NCBI GenBank assembly: GCA_001751085.1
Contig: MAXP01000031.1
Span: forward strand, 6,561-22,029
Direction of reading: 5' to 3'
DNA length: 15,469 nt
Source of the DNA: Desulfobacterales bacterium C00003060
GTDB taxonomy: Bacteria; Desulfobacterota; Desulfobacteria; Desulfobacterales; C00003060
Shown: piece after piece, positions 1 through 7,712 of the stretch
Layout of the letters: each line of letters begins with the position of its first letter
Numbering within the stretch: the first letter of the stretch is position 1
Translations under genes and position numbers: made by a program
Notes under the pieces: generated by a model
What the model was told of the DNA's origin: nothing
Database searches by the model: none
The model's input: only the letters and a program-made list of their open reading frames with translations

Positions 1-1
1 C

Positions 2-15
2 AATAGCCGGCTATT
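2..15. repeat. Perfect 14-bp palindrome AATAGCCGGCTATT
   Basis: The sequence equals its own reverse complement over all 14 bases. It is followed immediately by a tandem CGCGCCTT repeat (17-32). It could be a protein-binding site or a fragment of a dispersed palindromic element that continues left of the window. No function is assignable. Confidence 0.5.
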
Positions 16-223
16 CCGCGCCTTCGCGCCTTGCTCTTGATGCTCATGACTCACCGAGAAAAACGCCATTTATGACCGTCCGAGATATATTTAAGAAGAG
101 ACGGTATGCAGTAAAACGCAATGGCTAATCTATAGCTTTTCAGAAAAATACTTGCAAATTTGCGGGATGAATGGTCCTGATAACCATGTGACATTACGCT
201 AAAATGATGCGCAGCTTAATTCC

Positions 224-249
224 GCAATCCGAAATCTGCAATCGGAAAT
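224..249. repeat. Two near-identical 12-bp direct repeats, period 14
   Basis: GCAATCCGAAAT (224-235) and GCAATCGGAAAT (238-249) differ at one base. The pattern resembles the short dispersed intergenic repeats seen in many deltaproteobacterial-type genomes; that resemblance is from memory and was not searched. It lies in non-coding DNA about 270 bases before the MEMO gene. Confidence 0.4.
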
Positions 250-519
250 ACCATAGTAGCATTTCACGCGTTTTTGTTGTATTACTACTAAACTAAAACA
301 AGCACAGAATCCCTCAATATAAGGAAAAAAATGATTTTGTCAAGCCTTTTGGATGTGTTTCCAAGTACTGCCATTTTGGTCGTTTCCGTTCAGGTACAAC
401 AATCGTTGTTCCTATGATGCATTTGTGTTATCCTACGTTCGAGATTTCTTGCAGCCGTTGCAGAAAATGCACGTGCTTTTGCGGTTCCGAAGAACAATCT
501 TACAAGATGGAGGTCATCC

Positions 520-1332
520 ATGTCACGCAAGCCTGCTGTGGCTAACATGTTCTATCCTGGTGATAAGCATCAATTGAAAGAGCAGTTGAATACATTTGTC
601 AGGCCGGTCCCAGCGCCAAAAAAGGTGCTGGCTGCCATCTCACCGCATGCGGGGTATATGTATTCTGGCGGGGTAGCTGGTGACGTTTTTTCTCAGATCC
701 GCATTCCGGACGATGTGTTGATTCTGGGGCCGAACCATCGGGGCATGGGGGCTACTGTCGCCCTGACAGCCTCGGGGGCATGGGACATGCCATTGGGGCC
801 GGTTTCGATCAACGAGGCACTGGCCGAATCCATCATGAATGTCCCCATATCCGAGGTCAAGATAAAGGACGATCCTCAGGCCCACGCCATGGAACATTCT
901 ATCGAGGTTCAGGTGCCATTTCTCCAGTTTTTGCGCCCTGAAGTCAAAATAGTACCGATTGCCTTGTCGCACCTGAGTTATGATACGTGTCAACATGTCG
1001 GTCAGGCCCTAGTAAAGGGGATTCAAGACTACGGCAAAGAAGTCCTCATGGTGGCCAGTACGGATATGACTCATTATGAGTCCCAGGAATCGGCCAAGGC
1101 AAAAGACAAGTTGGCCATCGACCGCATCCTTGATTTGGACCCCGAAGGGCTCTATGAGACCGTGGCCAGGCATGGGATATCTATGTGCGGAGTAATTCCA
1201 ACGACTGTCGTACTCGAGGCGTGCAAGGCGCTGGGGGCGAGCAAGGCTGAGGTGGTCAGGTATGCCACTTCGGGGGATGTAACCGGCGATTATTCCCAGG
1301 TAGTGGGATATGCGGGCTTCATTGTTTACTGA
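520..1332 (+). CDS. MEMO-family (AmmeMemoRadiSam system B) protein
   Basis: This is a 270-residue protein of the MEMO family, whose fold resembles class III extradiol dioxygenases and LigB. Human MEMO1 binds metal through two histidines and a cysteine. The equivalents here appear to be His43 in SPHAGY, His73 in GPNHRG and Cys223 in MCGVIP; STDMTHY (180-186) is also typical. The length is normal for the family. The start is set by GGAGG at 509-513, six bases before ATG. In many prokaryotes this protein is encoded beside an AMMECR1 protein and a radical SAM protein, and neither is visible within the flanking DNA here. The next gene is a tRNA, so it looks monocistronic unless it reads into the tRNA. 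The family assignment is firm; the biochemical role in bacteria is not settled. Confidence 0.93.
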   Translation: MSRKPAVANMFYPGDKHQLKEQLNTFVRPVPAPKKVLAAISPHAGYMYSGGVAGDVFSQIRIPDDVLILGPNHRGMGATVALTASGAWDMPLGPVSINEALAESIMNVPISEVKIKDDPQAHAMEHSIEVQVPFLQFLRPEVKIVPIALSHLSYDTCQHVGQALVKGIQDYGKEVLMVASTDMTHYESQESAKAKDKLAIDRILDLDPEGLYETVARHGISMCGVIPTTVVLEACKALGASKAEVVRYATSGDVTGDYSQVVGYAGFIVY

Positions 1333-1362
1333 GGTCGGCGCAAAGTATAGACAAAAACAGCC

Positions 1363-1398
1363 TTGACTTTTTGTTGGGAGTTCAGTAAAAAATATAAT
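1363..1398 (+). promoter_or_regulatory. Probable sigma70-type promoter before tRNA-Gln
   Basis: Two overlapping configurations are visible: TTGACT (1363-1368), 17 bases, TAAAAA (1386-1391); and TTGTTG (1371-1376), 16 bases, TATAAT (1393-1398). Either would start transcription about 100 bases before the tRNA, which would require 5' processing. This is prediction from consensus only. Confidence 0.45.
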
Positions 1399-1504
1399 TT
1401 GATGTTTCTGGGTTTCTGCCATCCATAGAAAGGAATGATGGGCACTAAGTACAATATTCTCAAGCCGTCTGGCGCAAACTTTGGATATACCGAGGTATAA
1501 CCAC

Positions 1505-1578
1505 TGGGGGATCGTCTAGTGGCAGGACAGTGGGCTCTGAATCCATTAACCGAGGTTCGAATCCTCGTCCCCCAGCCA
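1505..1578 (+). tRNA. tRNA-Gln (anticodon CTG)
   Basis: The cloverleaf can be folded by eye. The acceptor stem pairs TGGGGGA (1505-1511) with TCCCCCA (1568-1574), followed by discriminator G and an encoded CCA (1576-1578). The D arm is GTCT...GGAC with an AGTGGCA loop. The anticodon loop CTCTGAA gives CTG, reading CAG codons. The T arm is CGAGG-TTCGAAT-CCTCG. A U1-A72 first pair and a G discriminator are known identity features of glutamine tRNA. It may be co-transcribed with the HNH gene that begins 51 bases downstream. Confidence 0.95.
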
Positions 1579-1629
1579 AAAGAAAAAACTATAGAAATAT
1601 AGCAGATACGCGGTTATGGGAAGGTCATC

Positions 1630-2157
1630 ATGGAACAGGTGCTGCTCCTGAATGCTACTTTTGAGCCCTTAAAGGTGATTGACTGGAAAAGGGCCATCAG
1701 GCTTCTCACATTGGGAAAGGTGGAGGTCTTGGAAGAGTATGACCGGGAGATTCACTCTGTCACGTTCGCCATCAAGCTCCCTGCAGTCCTTCGTCTCTTC
1801 GGATACGTAAAGTACAGGAAAAAACATGTCAAATTTTCTCGAGCAAACATTTACGGGCGGGACAATTTCCGATGCCAGTACTGCGGCCACAAGTTTGAGT
1901 CTCAAGATCTAACCTTCGATCATGTGACGCCCAGGAGATATGGGGGAAAGACCGAGTGGACCAATATTGTCACGTGCTGCTATAAGTGTAACCGGAAAAA
2001 AGGAGGAAGAACCCTGAGGGAGGCAGGTTTCAAGCTTCTGAGAAAAGCGATAAAGCCCGACTGGATGCCCTTTCTTATGATTACTATTGGCGTCAGGAGT
2101 GTTCCCGACTCGTGGCGGGATTATCTGTACTGGAACATGGAGTTAAAAGAGGGCTGA
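1630..2157 (+). CDS. HNH endonuclease family protein
   Basis: This 175-residue protein has a central HNH nuclease module. A zinc ribbon is formed by C82-x2-C85 and C117-x2-C120. The catalytic pattern is D97-H98 in FDHVTPRRYGG, N112 in WTNIVTCC, and N121 after the last cysteine. The N-terminal 70 residues (LLLNATFEPLKVIDWKRA) match the lone, housekeeping-like HNH proteins found in many bacteria rather than homing or restriction nucleases. The start is supported by GGGAAGG about five bases before ATG. Its last 65 bases overlap the 3' end of the convergent hyuB-like gene. It presumably cuts or nicks nucleic acid, but its target and biological role are unknown. Confidence 0.9.
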   Translation: MEQVLLLNATFEPLKVIDWKRAIRLLTLGKVEVLEEYDREIHSVTFAIKLPAVLRLFGYVKYRKKHVKFSRANIYGRDNFRCQYCGHKFESQDLTFDHVTPRRYGGKTEWTNIVTCCYKCNRKKGGRTLREAGFKLLRKAIKPDWMPFLMITIGVRSVPDSWRDYLYWNMELKEG

Positions 2158-3709
2158 TACACGTATCTGGAGGTCCCCAACCACCCCCCCCGGGGGTGTT
2201 GATAATAATCGTTTCTCCTTTCAAGGCCTTGAAGGTAGAGCGGCCTGGGAGTTCCACCTCAGTCCCGTCAACGCGCTTTAGAAGATTCTGTCCACACCTT
2301 GCATTACCCCCCCCTGCAATGCCTCTGGGCGGAAAACGCCTCCTTTCTGATTGAAGGGATATTACAGCATCTTCAAGGAGAAGGAGTTCACGTGTCACCC
2401 CCATCCCCCCTGAGTGGAGGCCGGCGCCTCCTGATCCCTGCCTCATTTCGGTCTTGAGGACCCGAATGGGATAGGTGCTTTCTATGACCTCGGTGGGCGT
2501 TGTGGCCGTGTTGGTCATGTGGACCTGGACCGCGCTTGCCCCGTCACACCTGGGATTTGCGCCCATGCCGCCTGCAATCGTCTCGTAATAGGTTTTTCCC
2601 TTCCATCCCAGGGCAAGGTTGTTCATGGTACCCTGACCTTGGGCCGGAATCTGGTTAGGGAGCAAATCCTTTAGGGCAAGCAGGAGTACGTCAACAATCC
2701 TCTGTGAGGTTTCAACATTTCCGGAACTGACCGCTGCCGGCGGCTGTGGATTGATGAGCGTGCCTTCGGGTGCAACAATATGCACGGTTTCGTAACATCC
2801 ATGGTTGGGCGGGATATCGGCAGGCAGAAGGCATCTCAGGACATAATAGACGGCTGACCTGGTTACGCTGATCGGAGCGTTGGCGTTTCCCTCACTTTGA
2901 GATGCGGTCCCTGTAAAATCGACCTCAAAACACTTCCCTTCAAGTAACACTTTAACTTTGATGGGGATTGGCTCTTGTTCGCCATCCAGATAATCGGATG
3001 CCTCAGACGCTCCGTCAGGAAGGGTCGAGAGATGGGCTATGACCCTCGATCTCGAATAATCGAGAATCGCCTCAACAAAGCTGTCAAAGGCTTCCTCGCC
3101 GTACCGGTGAATAAAATCAATGCATCTGGATACCCCAAGACGGTTGGCCCCCACCTGGGCATTCAGGTCCCCGATGCGCTCGGTCGGGTTTCTGGTTTCT
3201 TTTTCAAACACCTTCAGAACGGCTTTTTGCATGCCATGGTTTCTTACAAACACGGTAGGGGGTATGACAATCCCCTCTTCATAAAGGGTACTGCTTGACC
3301 CTGGCATGGATCCCGGGGTCTTACCACCCACATCCGCATGATGGGCACGGTTTACGGCATACCCCTTAAGCCTTCCCTGCCAGAAAAAAGGCGCAATCAG
3401 GGTTATGTCCGGAAGGTGTGAACCACCTCGGTATGGATCGTTCACGATGACCTGATCACCGGGAGATAACCTGGGGAAATCGGCAGCGACTGCCTCTACG
3501 GCCGAAGGCATAGCGCCAAGATGCACAGGGATATGTTCGGCCTGGGCAATGAGCCGGCCGTTGGCGTCAAACAAGGCACAGCTTTCATCCAGGCGTTCTT
3601 TGATATTGGGAGAAAAAGCAGTCCTCCTGAGGTTTGCCCCCATCTCCTCGGGAATGGCTAAGATAAGGTGCTTAAAGACCTCAAGGGTCACTGGGTCAAG
3701 GATGGACAT
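2093..3709 (-). CDS. hyuB: Hydantoinase B / oxoprolinase family subunit (HyuB-like)
   Basis: This 538-residue protein matches the HyuB subunit of ATP-dependent hydantoinase, 5-oxoprolinase and acetone/acetophenone carboxylase-type enzymes. Family signatures, numbered from MSILDP, are NLRRTAFSPNIKERLDES (26-43), EHIPVHLGAMP (58-68), NDPYRGGSHLPD (90-101), RAHHADVGG (121-129), SSGNVETSQR (328-337) and the C-terminal GGGGWGPP (507-514). I chose the ATG at 3709 because it overlaps the upstream hyuA stop as TAATG and begins the conserved N terminus; an ATG eight codons earlier (3733) lies inside hyuA. About 24 residues follow the usual GGGGWG end, and this tail is where the gene runs 65 bases into the convergent HNH gene. 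It likely forms a complex with HyuA. The true substrate is unknown. Confidence 0.92.
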   Translation of the reverse strand: MSILDPVTLEVFKHLILAIPEEMGANLRRTAFSPNIKERLDESCALFDANGRLIAQAEHIPVHLGAMPSAVEAVAADFPRLSPGDQVIVNDPYRGGSHLPDITLIAPFFWQGRLKGYAVNRAHHADVGGKTPGSMPGSSSTLYEEGIVIPPTVFVRNHGMQKAVLKVFEKETRNPTERIGDLNAQVGANRLGVSRCIDFIHRYGEEAFDSFVEAILDYSRSRVIAHLSTLPDGASEASDYLDGEQEPIPIKVKVLLEGKCFEVDFTGTASQSEGNANAPISVTRSAVYYVLRCLLPADIPPNHGCYETVHIVAPEGTLINPQPPAAVSSGNVETSQRIVDVLLLALKDLLPNQIPAQGQGTMNNLALGWKGKTYYETIAGGMGANPRCDGASAVQVHMTNTATTPTEVIESTYPIRVLKTEMRQGSGGAGLHSGGMGVTRELLLLEDAVISLQSERRRFPPRGIAGGGNARCGQNLLKRVDGTEVELPGRSTFKALKGETIIINTPGGGGWGPPDTCISPLLTPCSSTDNPATSREHS

Positions 3710-5679
3710 TACCCTACTTCTATCCTGAGACAACTGTTTTCTTCCATAGAGATCTCACAGTTGGGTGGTACAAACACGGTGCATCCTTCATCTTCAATCA
3801 CTACAGGACCGTGATTGTGAAAAGATGACCAAAGGTGCCTTCGATGATACACCGGTGCAATCATCCATCCTGATGGAAGCAGGATTTTTCTCTTGCTGGT
3901 TGGTTGGCCTATCACAGATGACTTGACTTCCGGCAAGGCGATCTCATCCCTTGAGGTCAGGGCTGAAAGCCTCACAGTAACAGCTTCCACAAGAGGCACT
4001 TGTTCTAAGGCGTATCCATATCTCTTTCTGAAGATCTGGTGGAAGCTTTTTGCCATGTCGGCTTCCTTGCTATAGGCTACGGGAAGATGGAAGCTCTGCC
4101 CCTCATACCGCATATCCAGCACAGGGCTAAAATGCGTATCCTTGTGCTGCAGGCCCTGGCGGGCCAGAGATCTTTGGGCCTTTTCCTCAAACCGCTTCAA
4201 TATCCTGTCCACTTCTTGTTGGGTCTCTGTGTTCCATCTGGCAATGAGGCTTTCGCCAAAATCGAGCCTTACGTCTGAAAGAAGAATCCCCAGGGCTGAG
4301 AACATGCCTGCCATGGGCGGAATTAATACCTCCCTTATCCCGAGTTCCCCTGCAAGATCTGCAGCATGAATGGGGCCGGCGCCGCCAAACGCAAGCAGTG
4401 TGCAGTGCCTGGCGTCGATCCCCTTTTCCACCGTAGTCCTTCGAATCCCCCGGAGCATGTTGGCATTTACCACGGAGCGCACGCCGAGAATGGTCTCCTC
4501 CAGACTGAGGTTGGCCGATCTCGCAAGAGATTCAAGGGCCTGTCGGGCCCTGTCGGGATTGAGAGTAATACCAGTCCCTATAAAGGACATGGGGTCGAGC
4601 ACCCCTGACAGAAGGTTTGCATCGGTCACAGTTGCCAGTCCCCCGCCCTGGTTGTAGCAGGCAGGGCCCGGCTCAGAACCAGCGCTCTGTGGGCCCACCC
4701 GAAGCGCCCCGCCCTTGTCCACCCAGGCAATCGATCCCCCGCCTGCTCCTATGGTGGTGATATCAAGTATGGGGATGCGGATGGGGAGTCCGTCGATCTC
4801 TCCTTCCTCGGTCCATAAAGGAGTGTTGTCCACAATGGCTGAAAAGTCTGCGCTTGTTCCACCCATGTCAAAGGTGATCAGGTCTTTTTTTTTCATGCGC
4901 TTTCCGAGCAAGAGGCCGCCCGAAACCCCACCGGCCGGACCGGAAAGCAGGACCTCGACAGGGTGGACTTCAGCCGATGTTGCCACACCACCACCTGACT
5001 TCATAATGAAGTAGTCGGGAGGCCCTCCTGCATCCAGGATCGCCTTGCGTATGTTTTCCACGTAGGAATGCACGATGGGCTGGACAAAGGCGTTTATGGC
5101 TGTGGTAGAGGCCCTTTCATATTCCCTGAACTCAGGGATGATTTCAGATGACATGGACACGGGAATGCTTCTATTTTCAAATTCCTTTTCCAGGAGAATC
5201 TCGTGAGCAGGGTTCTTGTAAGAATACAGGAGGCAAATCGCCACCGCCTCTGCCCCCACATCCATAATATGATCTGCCAGAGTGGCTGCAACGGTTTGCG
5301 ACAGAGGCAATATGACCGTCCCATCAGGGGCAAGGCGCTCAGCAACCTCAAAGCATAATTCTGGACTGACCACAGGCCTTGACCTGACACAGTCGAAATC
5401 GTAAAGCCTGGGCCTTTGTTGCCTGGCAATATACAGGAGGTCCTTGAAGCCCTTGGTCGTGACAAAGGCGACCGTTGCTCCTCTTCTTTCAAGCAGCGCA
5501 TTGGTGGCTACTGTGGTGCCGTGGGAAAAGCAGGAGATGCTTGGCAGGGTCCTTATTGTTTGGGTTACAGCGAGATCAGGGCAGGCCGGGGTGGAAACGA
5601 CTTTCCAGCCCCGGATGCCTTTGCTGTCCACGGTGACAACATCTGTGAAAGTCCCCCCGATGTCTGTTGCGACTCTCAT
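3709..5679 (-). CDS. hyuA: Hydantoinase A / N-methylhydantoinase family subunit (HyuA-like)
   Basis: This is a full-length 656-residue HyuA protein with the actin/sugar-kinase-like ATPase fold. Visible motifs are DIGGTFTD (6-13) for phosphate binding, FSHGTTVATNALLERRGA (51-68), SGPAGGVSGG (246-255), the second phosphate motif FDMGGTSADFS (270-280), LAFGGAGPIHA (429-439), and a C-terminal barrel with HGPVVIEDEGCTVFVPP (623-639). Relatives activate cyclic amides or ketones with ATP for ring opening or carboxylation. Its ATG overlaps the previous stop as ATGA and there is no strong Shine-Dalgarno sequence, so translation probably depends on coupling. A run of nine A residues on the coding strand (4885-4893) encodes KKK near residue 264 and could be slippage-prone. 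The family is certain; choosing between hydantoinase, oxoprolinase and carboxylase activity is not possible from sequence alone. Confidence 0.94.
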   Translation of the reverse strand: MRVATDIGGTFTDVVTVDSKGIRGWKVVSTPACPDLAVTQTIRTLPSISCFSHGTTVATNALLERRGATVAFVTTKGFKDLLYIARQQRPRLYDFDCVRSRPVVSPELCFEVAERLAPDGTVILPLSQTVAATLADHIMDVGAEAVAICLLYSYKNPAHEILLEKEFENRSIPVSMSSEIIPEFREYERASTTAINAFVQPIVHSYVENIRKAILDAGGPPDYFIMKSGGGVATSAEVHPVEVLLSGPAGGVSGGLLLGKRMKKKDLITFDMGGTSADFSAIVDNTPLWTEEGEIDGLPIRIPILDITTIGAGGGSIAWVDKGGALRVGPQSAGSEPGPACYNQGGGLATVTDANLLSGVLDPMSFIGTGITLNPDRARQALESLARSANLSLEETILGVRSVVNANMLRGIRRTTVEKGIDARHCTLLAFGGAGPIHAADLAGELGIREVLIPPMAGMFSALGILLSDVRLDFGESLIARWNTETQQEVDRILKRFEEKAQRSLARQGLQHKDTHFSPVLDMRYEGQSFHLPVAYSKEADMAKSFHQIFRKRYGYALEQVPLVEAVTVRLSALTSRDEIALPEVKSSVIGQPTSKRKILLPSGWMIAPVYHRRHLWSSFHNHGPVVIEDEGCTVFVPPNCEISMEENSCLRIEVG

Positions 5680-6518
5680 CCGATGTGGGACCGGTTCAAA
5701 CCGATGATCCGACGAAAGCTCTCTGAGCGGGACAGTACCTCAAGGGTTTGCCACATCCACTTCTCTTTGTGGGGCTCAAGGGTCATGATGGGCTTCAAGC
5801 GGTTTTCTTCCACGTACCTGAACAAGACCTCGAAATCGATCTTCCCCGCTCCAATAGCCAGATGATAATCCCAGGTCCCGTCATTGTCGTGTAAATGGAG
5901 TTCTTTCAGGGAGGGTCCCAGGGCCTTTAGCCAATCTTCCATGTCCATTTCAGAAAAGACGTTCATGTGACCTGCATCAAAACAGGCTCCCACCTTTTCT
6001 GTATTCAACCCTTTTATGAGTTTGACCAGGAGTTCGGGGGTTTTGTCGTACACATTCTCCAGTACCAGGGTGGTTGGGGTGCCTTCCAGATCCTTGACAA
6101 GGGGCATCCATGTGTCAAGGGCTGTTTCAAACCATTCGTCTTCAACTTCACGATATCTGTTACTGTCATAACCTGTATGGCAGACGATAGACATTGGCTC
6201 AAATACGGGAATAAGGTCGAAGATCTGTTTAAGGCGCTCCCGAGTCGCTTTTAGGATTTTCTTGTCCATGCCACCCGGCACAAGGTCATGGAAAGGCCCG
6301 TGCAACGTAATCATCAGGCCCTCCTGTTGAAGAATAGAGGCCATTTCTGAAAGGTCTTTTCTGGAATGGGTATCGATTATTTCCCCGTCAATCCCGATCT
6401 CAGGATTGATCCTGTTTTTCAGCACCATGGGCAGGTATTTCTCTTTCAGGAGCCTGAAGGGAGTGCATACCTGCACCCTTCTTATGATATCTTCAAACAT
6501 AGCTGGTTTGCTGTTCAT
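5676..6518 (-). CDS. Sugar phosphate isomerase/epimerase-like TIM-barrel protein (AP endonuclease 2 superfamily)
   Basis: This 280-residue protein fits the xylose isomerase-like TIM-barrel superfamily that includes hydroxypyruvate isomerase, tagatose epimerase, IolE/IolI and endonuclease IV. Likely metal and active-site segments are HGPFHD (73-78), CHTGYD (113-118), LENVYD with its glutamate (153-158), CFDAGHMN (179-186), HLHDNDG (208-214) and LEPHKEKW (247-254). I prefer ATG at 6518 because a GAGG Shine-Dalgarno sequence sits about eight bases before it. A GTG at 6527, overlapping the upstream stop as GTGA, would add three residues. It is the second gene of the operon and overlaps hyuA by four bases. 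In such operons the protein usually isomerises or epimerises a small hydroxy-carbonyl compound; a DNA-repair role is unlikely here. Confidence 0.88.
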   Translation of the reverse strand: MNSKPAMFEDIIRRVQVCTPFRLLKEKYLPMVLKNRINPEIGIDGEIIDTHSRKDLSEMASILQQEGLMITLHGPFHDLVPGGMDKKILKATRERLKQIFDLIPVFEPMSIVCHTGYDSNRYREVEDEWFETALDTWMPLVKDLEGTPTTLVLENVYDKTPELLVKLIKGLNTEKVGACFDAGHMNVFSEMDMEDWLKALGPSLKELHLHDNDGTWDYHLAIGAGKIDFEVLFRYVEENRLKPIMTLEPHKEKWMWQTLEVLSRSESFRRIIGLNRSHIG

Positions 6519-6523
6519 TTCTC

Positions 6524-7657
6524 TCACCTCTTTGCGCCCGCTTTCTTTTTTGTCTTAACGGATCGTTCGGCCACGCAATGAACTCCTTCAGGACTCCTTG
6601 CAGCCTGAAAACATTGATTGCAGGATATACATTTTGCCTTTCTCCGGTCCCCTTCCTTCCATCGTCTGACAAGGCCAGGCTCTCGGATGAGGGGTCGTGA
6701 CATGGACACAAGGTCTATGGCCCCTGTTTTCAAGATGCTGTTTACGGTTTTTAGTGATCGGATGCCCCCAACAAGTATGACGGGAATGGAAACATACTTC
6801 TTTATCTTTTTTGCAAGAGGCAAGAAATAGGCCTCGTCCTGTGCCTTGCGTATCCTTCCACGCGCTGGACCCAGATTACCTCCTCCAGAAATCCCTCCAC
6901 TTATTTCAATGGCATCCAGCCCCATTTCGTCAAGCTTTTTTCCAACAAACATGGCATCCCTTTCATGCAATCCACCCCTGACAAAGTCCTTTGCGTTCAG
7001 CTTGATCAGGACCGGAAAACCCTTTCCCACTGTCTTTCGAACCGCCCTGTAAATCTCAAACAGAAACCTGGCCCGGTTTTCTATTGGGCCGCCATATTTG
7101 TCTGTGCGCCTGTTTTTCAAGGGGGACAGGAACTGACTGACCAGGAAACCATGAGCGCCATGGAGCTGAACTGCATCAAAGCCGGCCCCTTTCACCCTGC
7201 CTGCAGCCCGTGCAAAGGCGTGAACCGTTTCCTTGATCTCACGCTGAGTCATTGCCTTGGGCGTCTTTTTGAAAATCTTATCATGCACAGCGGATGGTCC
7301 CCAGACAGGACGATCTTTTCTTTCTCTCACAACCGTCTGTACGCCGGCATGCACAATCTGCATGGCAATCTTTCCATTGGCTGCATGAACACGCTCCGTG
7401 AGCTGTGACAGGTTAGGGATCATCGCATCGTCATGTACCCCAAGCTGCCTCGTCTGGACCTTACCATTTGGCATAACATAGGCAAAGCCTGTGATAATGA
7501 GTCCTACCTCCCCTCGGGCAAGTTGCTCCATAAGCTCTATCAGCCTCATAGTGCAGCTACCATCCTGTTCTGCCATGCCTGCCCATGTGGCCGAGCGCAC
7601 GCTCCTATTTTTCAAGGCCATACCATTGATTTCGATGCCCTCGAACAATTCCCCCAT
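6524..7657 (-). CDS. NADH:flavin oxidoreductase, old yellow enzyme family
   Basis: This 377-residue protein is a single-domain, FMN-binding TIM-barrel ene-reductase-type enzyme. The N terminus LFEGIEINGMALKNRSVRSAT, the QIVHAGVQ segment (100-107) and the signature HGAHGFLVSQFLSPLKNRR with DKYGG and NRARF (166-198) are typical. H166 and H169 match the substrate-anion-binding pair, but the following proton-donor tyrosine of classic members is Phe171. A C-terminal cysteine group (C343, C346, C349, C361) recalls the Fe-S site of 2,4-dienoyl-CoA reductase, but the FAD/NAD(P) domain of that enzyme is absent. The lysine-rich tail (368-377) looks disordered. GGAGG at 7665-7669 precedes the ATG. It is the first gene of the four-gene operon and probably reduces an activated C=C bond or acts as a related flavin redox enzyme. 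Confidence 0.93.
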   Translation of the reverse strand: MGELFEGIEINGMALKNRSVRSATWAGMAEQDGSCTMRLIELMEQLARGEVGLIITGFAYVMPNGKVQTRQLGVHDDAMIPNLSQLTERVHAANGKIAMQIVHAGVQTVVRERKDRPVWGPSAVHDKIFKKTPKAMTQREIKETVHAFARAAGRVKGAGFDAVQLHGAHGFLVSQFLSPLKNRRTDKYGGPIENRARFLFEIYRAVRKTVGKGFPVLIKLNAKDFVRGGLHERDAMFVGKKLDEMGLDAIEISGGISGGGNLGPARGRIRKAQDEAYFLPLAKKIKKYVSIPVILVGGIRSLKTVNSILKTGAIDLVSMSRPLIREPGLVRRWKEGDRRKAKCISCNQCFQAARSPEGVHCVAERSVKTKKKAGAKR

Positions 7658-7712
7658 TGTTTTCCCTCCAGCAATCCTCAGCTACCGAAAACATATGACA
7701 AACGAAGAAAAT

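Larger units (their letters stand above)
1..519. other. Gene-free left end with small repeats
   Basis: I see no convincing gene in this stretch. It holds a perfect 14-base palindrome (2-15), a tandem 8-base repeat (17-32), a 10-base palindrome GCAAATTTGC (154-163) and a 12-base near-direct repeat with a 14-base period (224-249). A weak sigma70-like pair, TTGTTC (406-411) and TATCCT (429-434) at 17-base spacing, could serve the MEMO gene but is too poor to call. The last part carries a copy of TTTTGCGGTTC (477-487) that recurs in two other gaps of the window. Confidence 0.6.

Noticed and set aside
353..577. Open frame of 74 codons before the MEMO gene
   Set aside because: It has no ribosome site, its composition is cysteine- and leucine-rich without pattern, and it runs into the MEMO gene, which has a strong Shine-Dalgarno sequence and family motifs.
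2182..2198. C-run followed by G-run palindrome as a terminator between HNH and hyuB
   Set aside because: It is the reverse complement of codons for the conserved glycine-rich HyuB end, has no loop and no T-tract, and lies inside coding sequence.
3709..3733. Earlier hyuB start at 3733
   Set aside because: The extra eight residues lie within hyuA and precede the conserved family N terminus; the TAATG overlap at 3709 is a typical coupled start.
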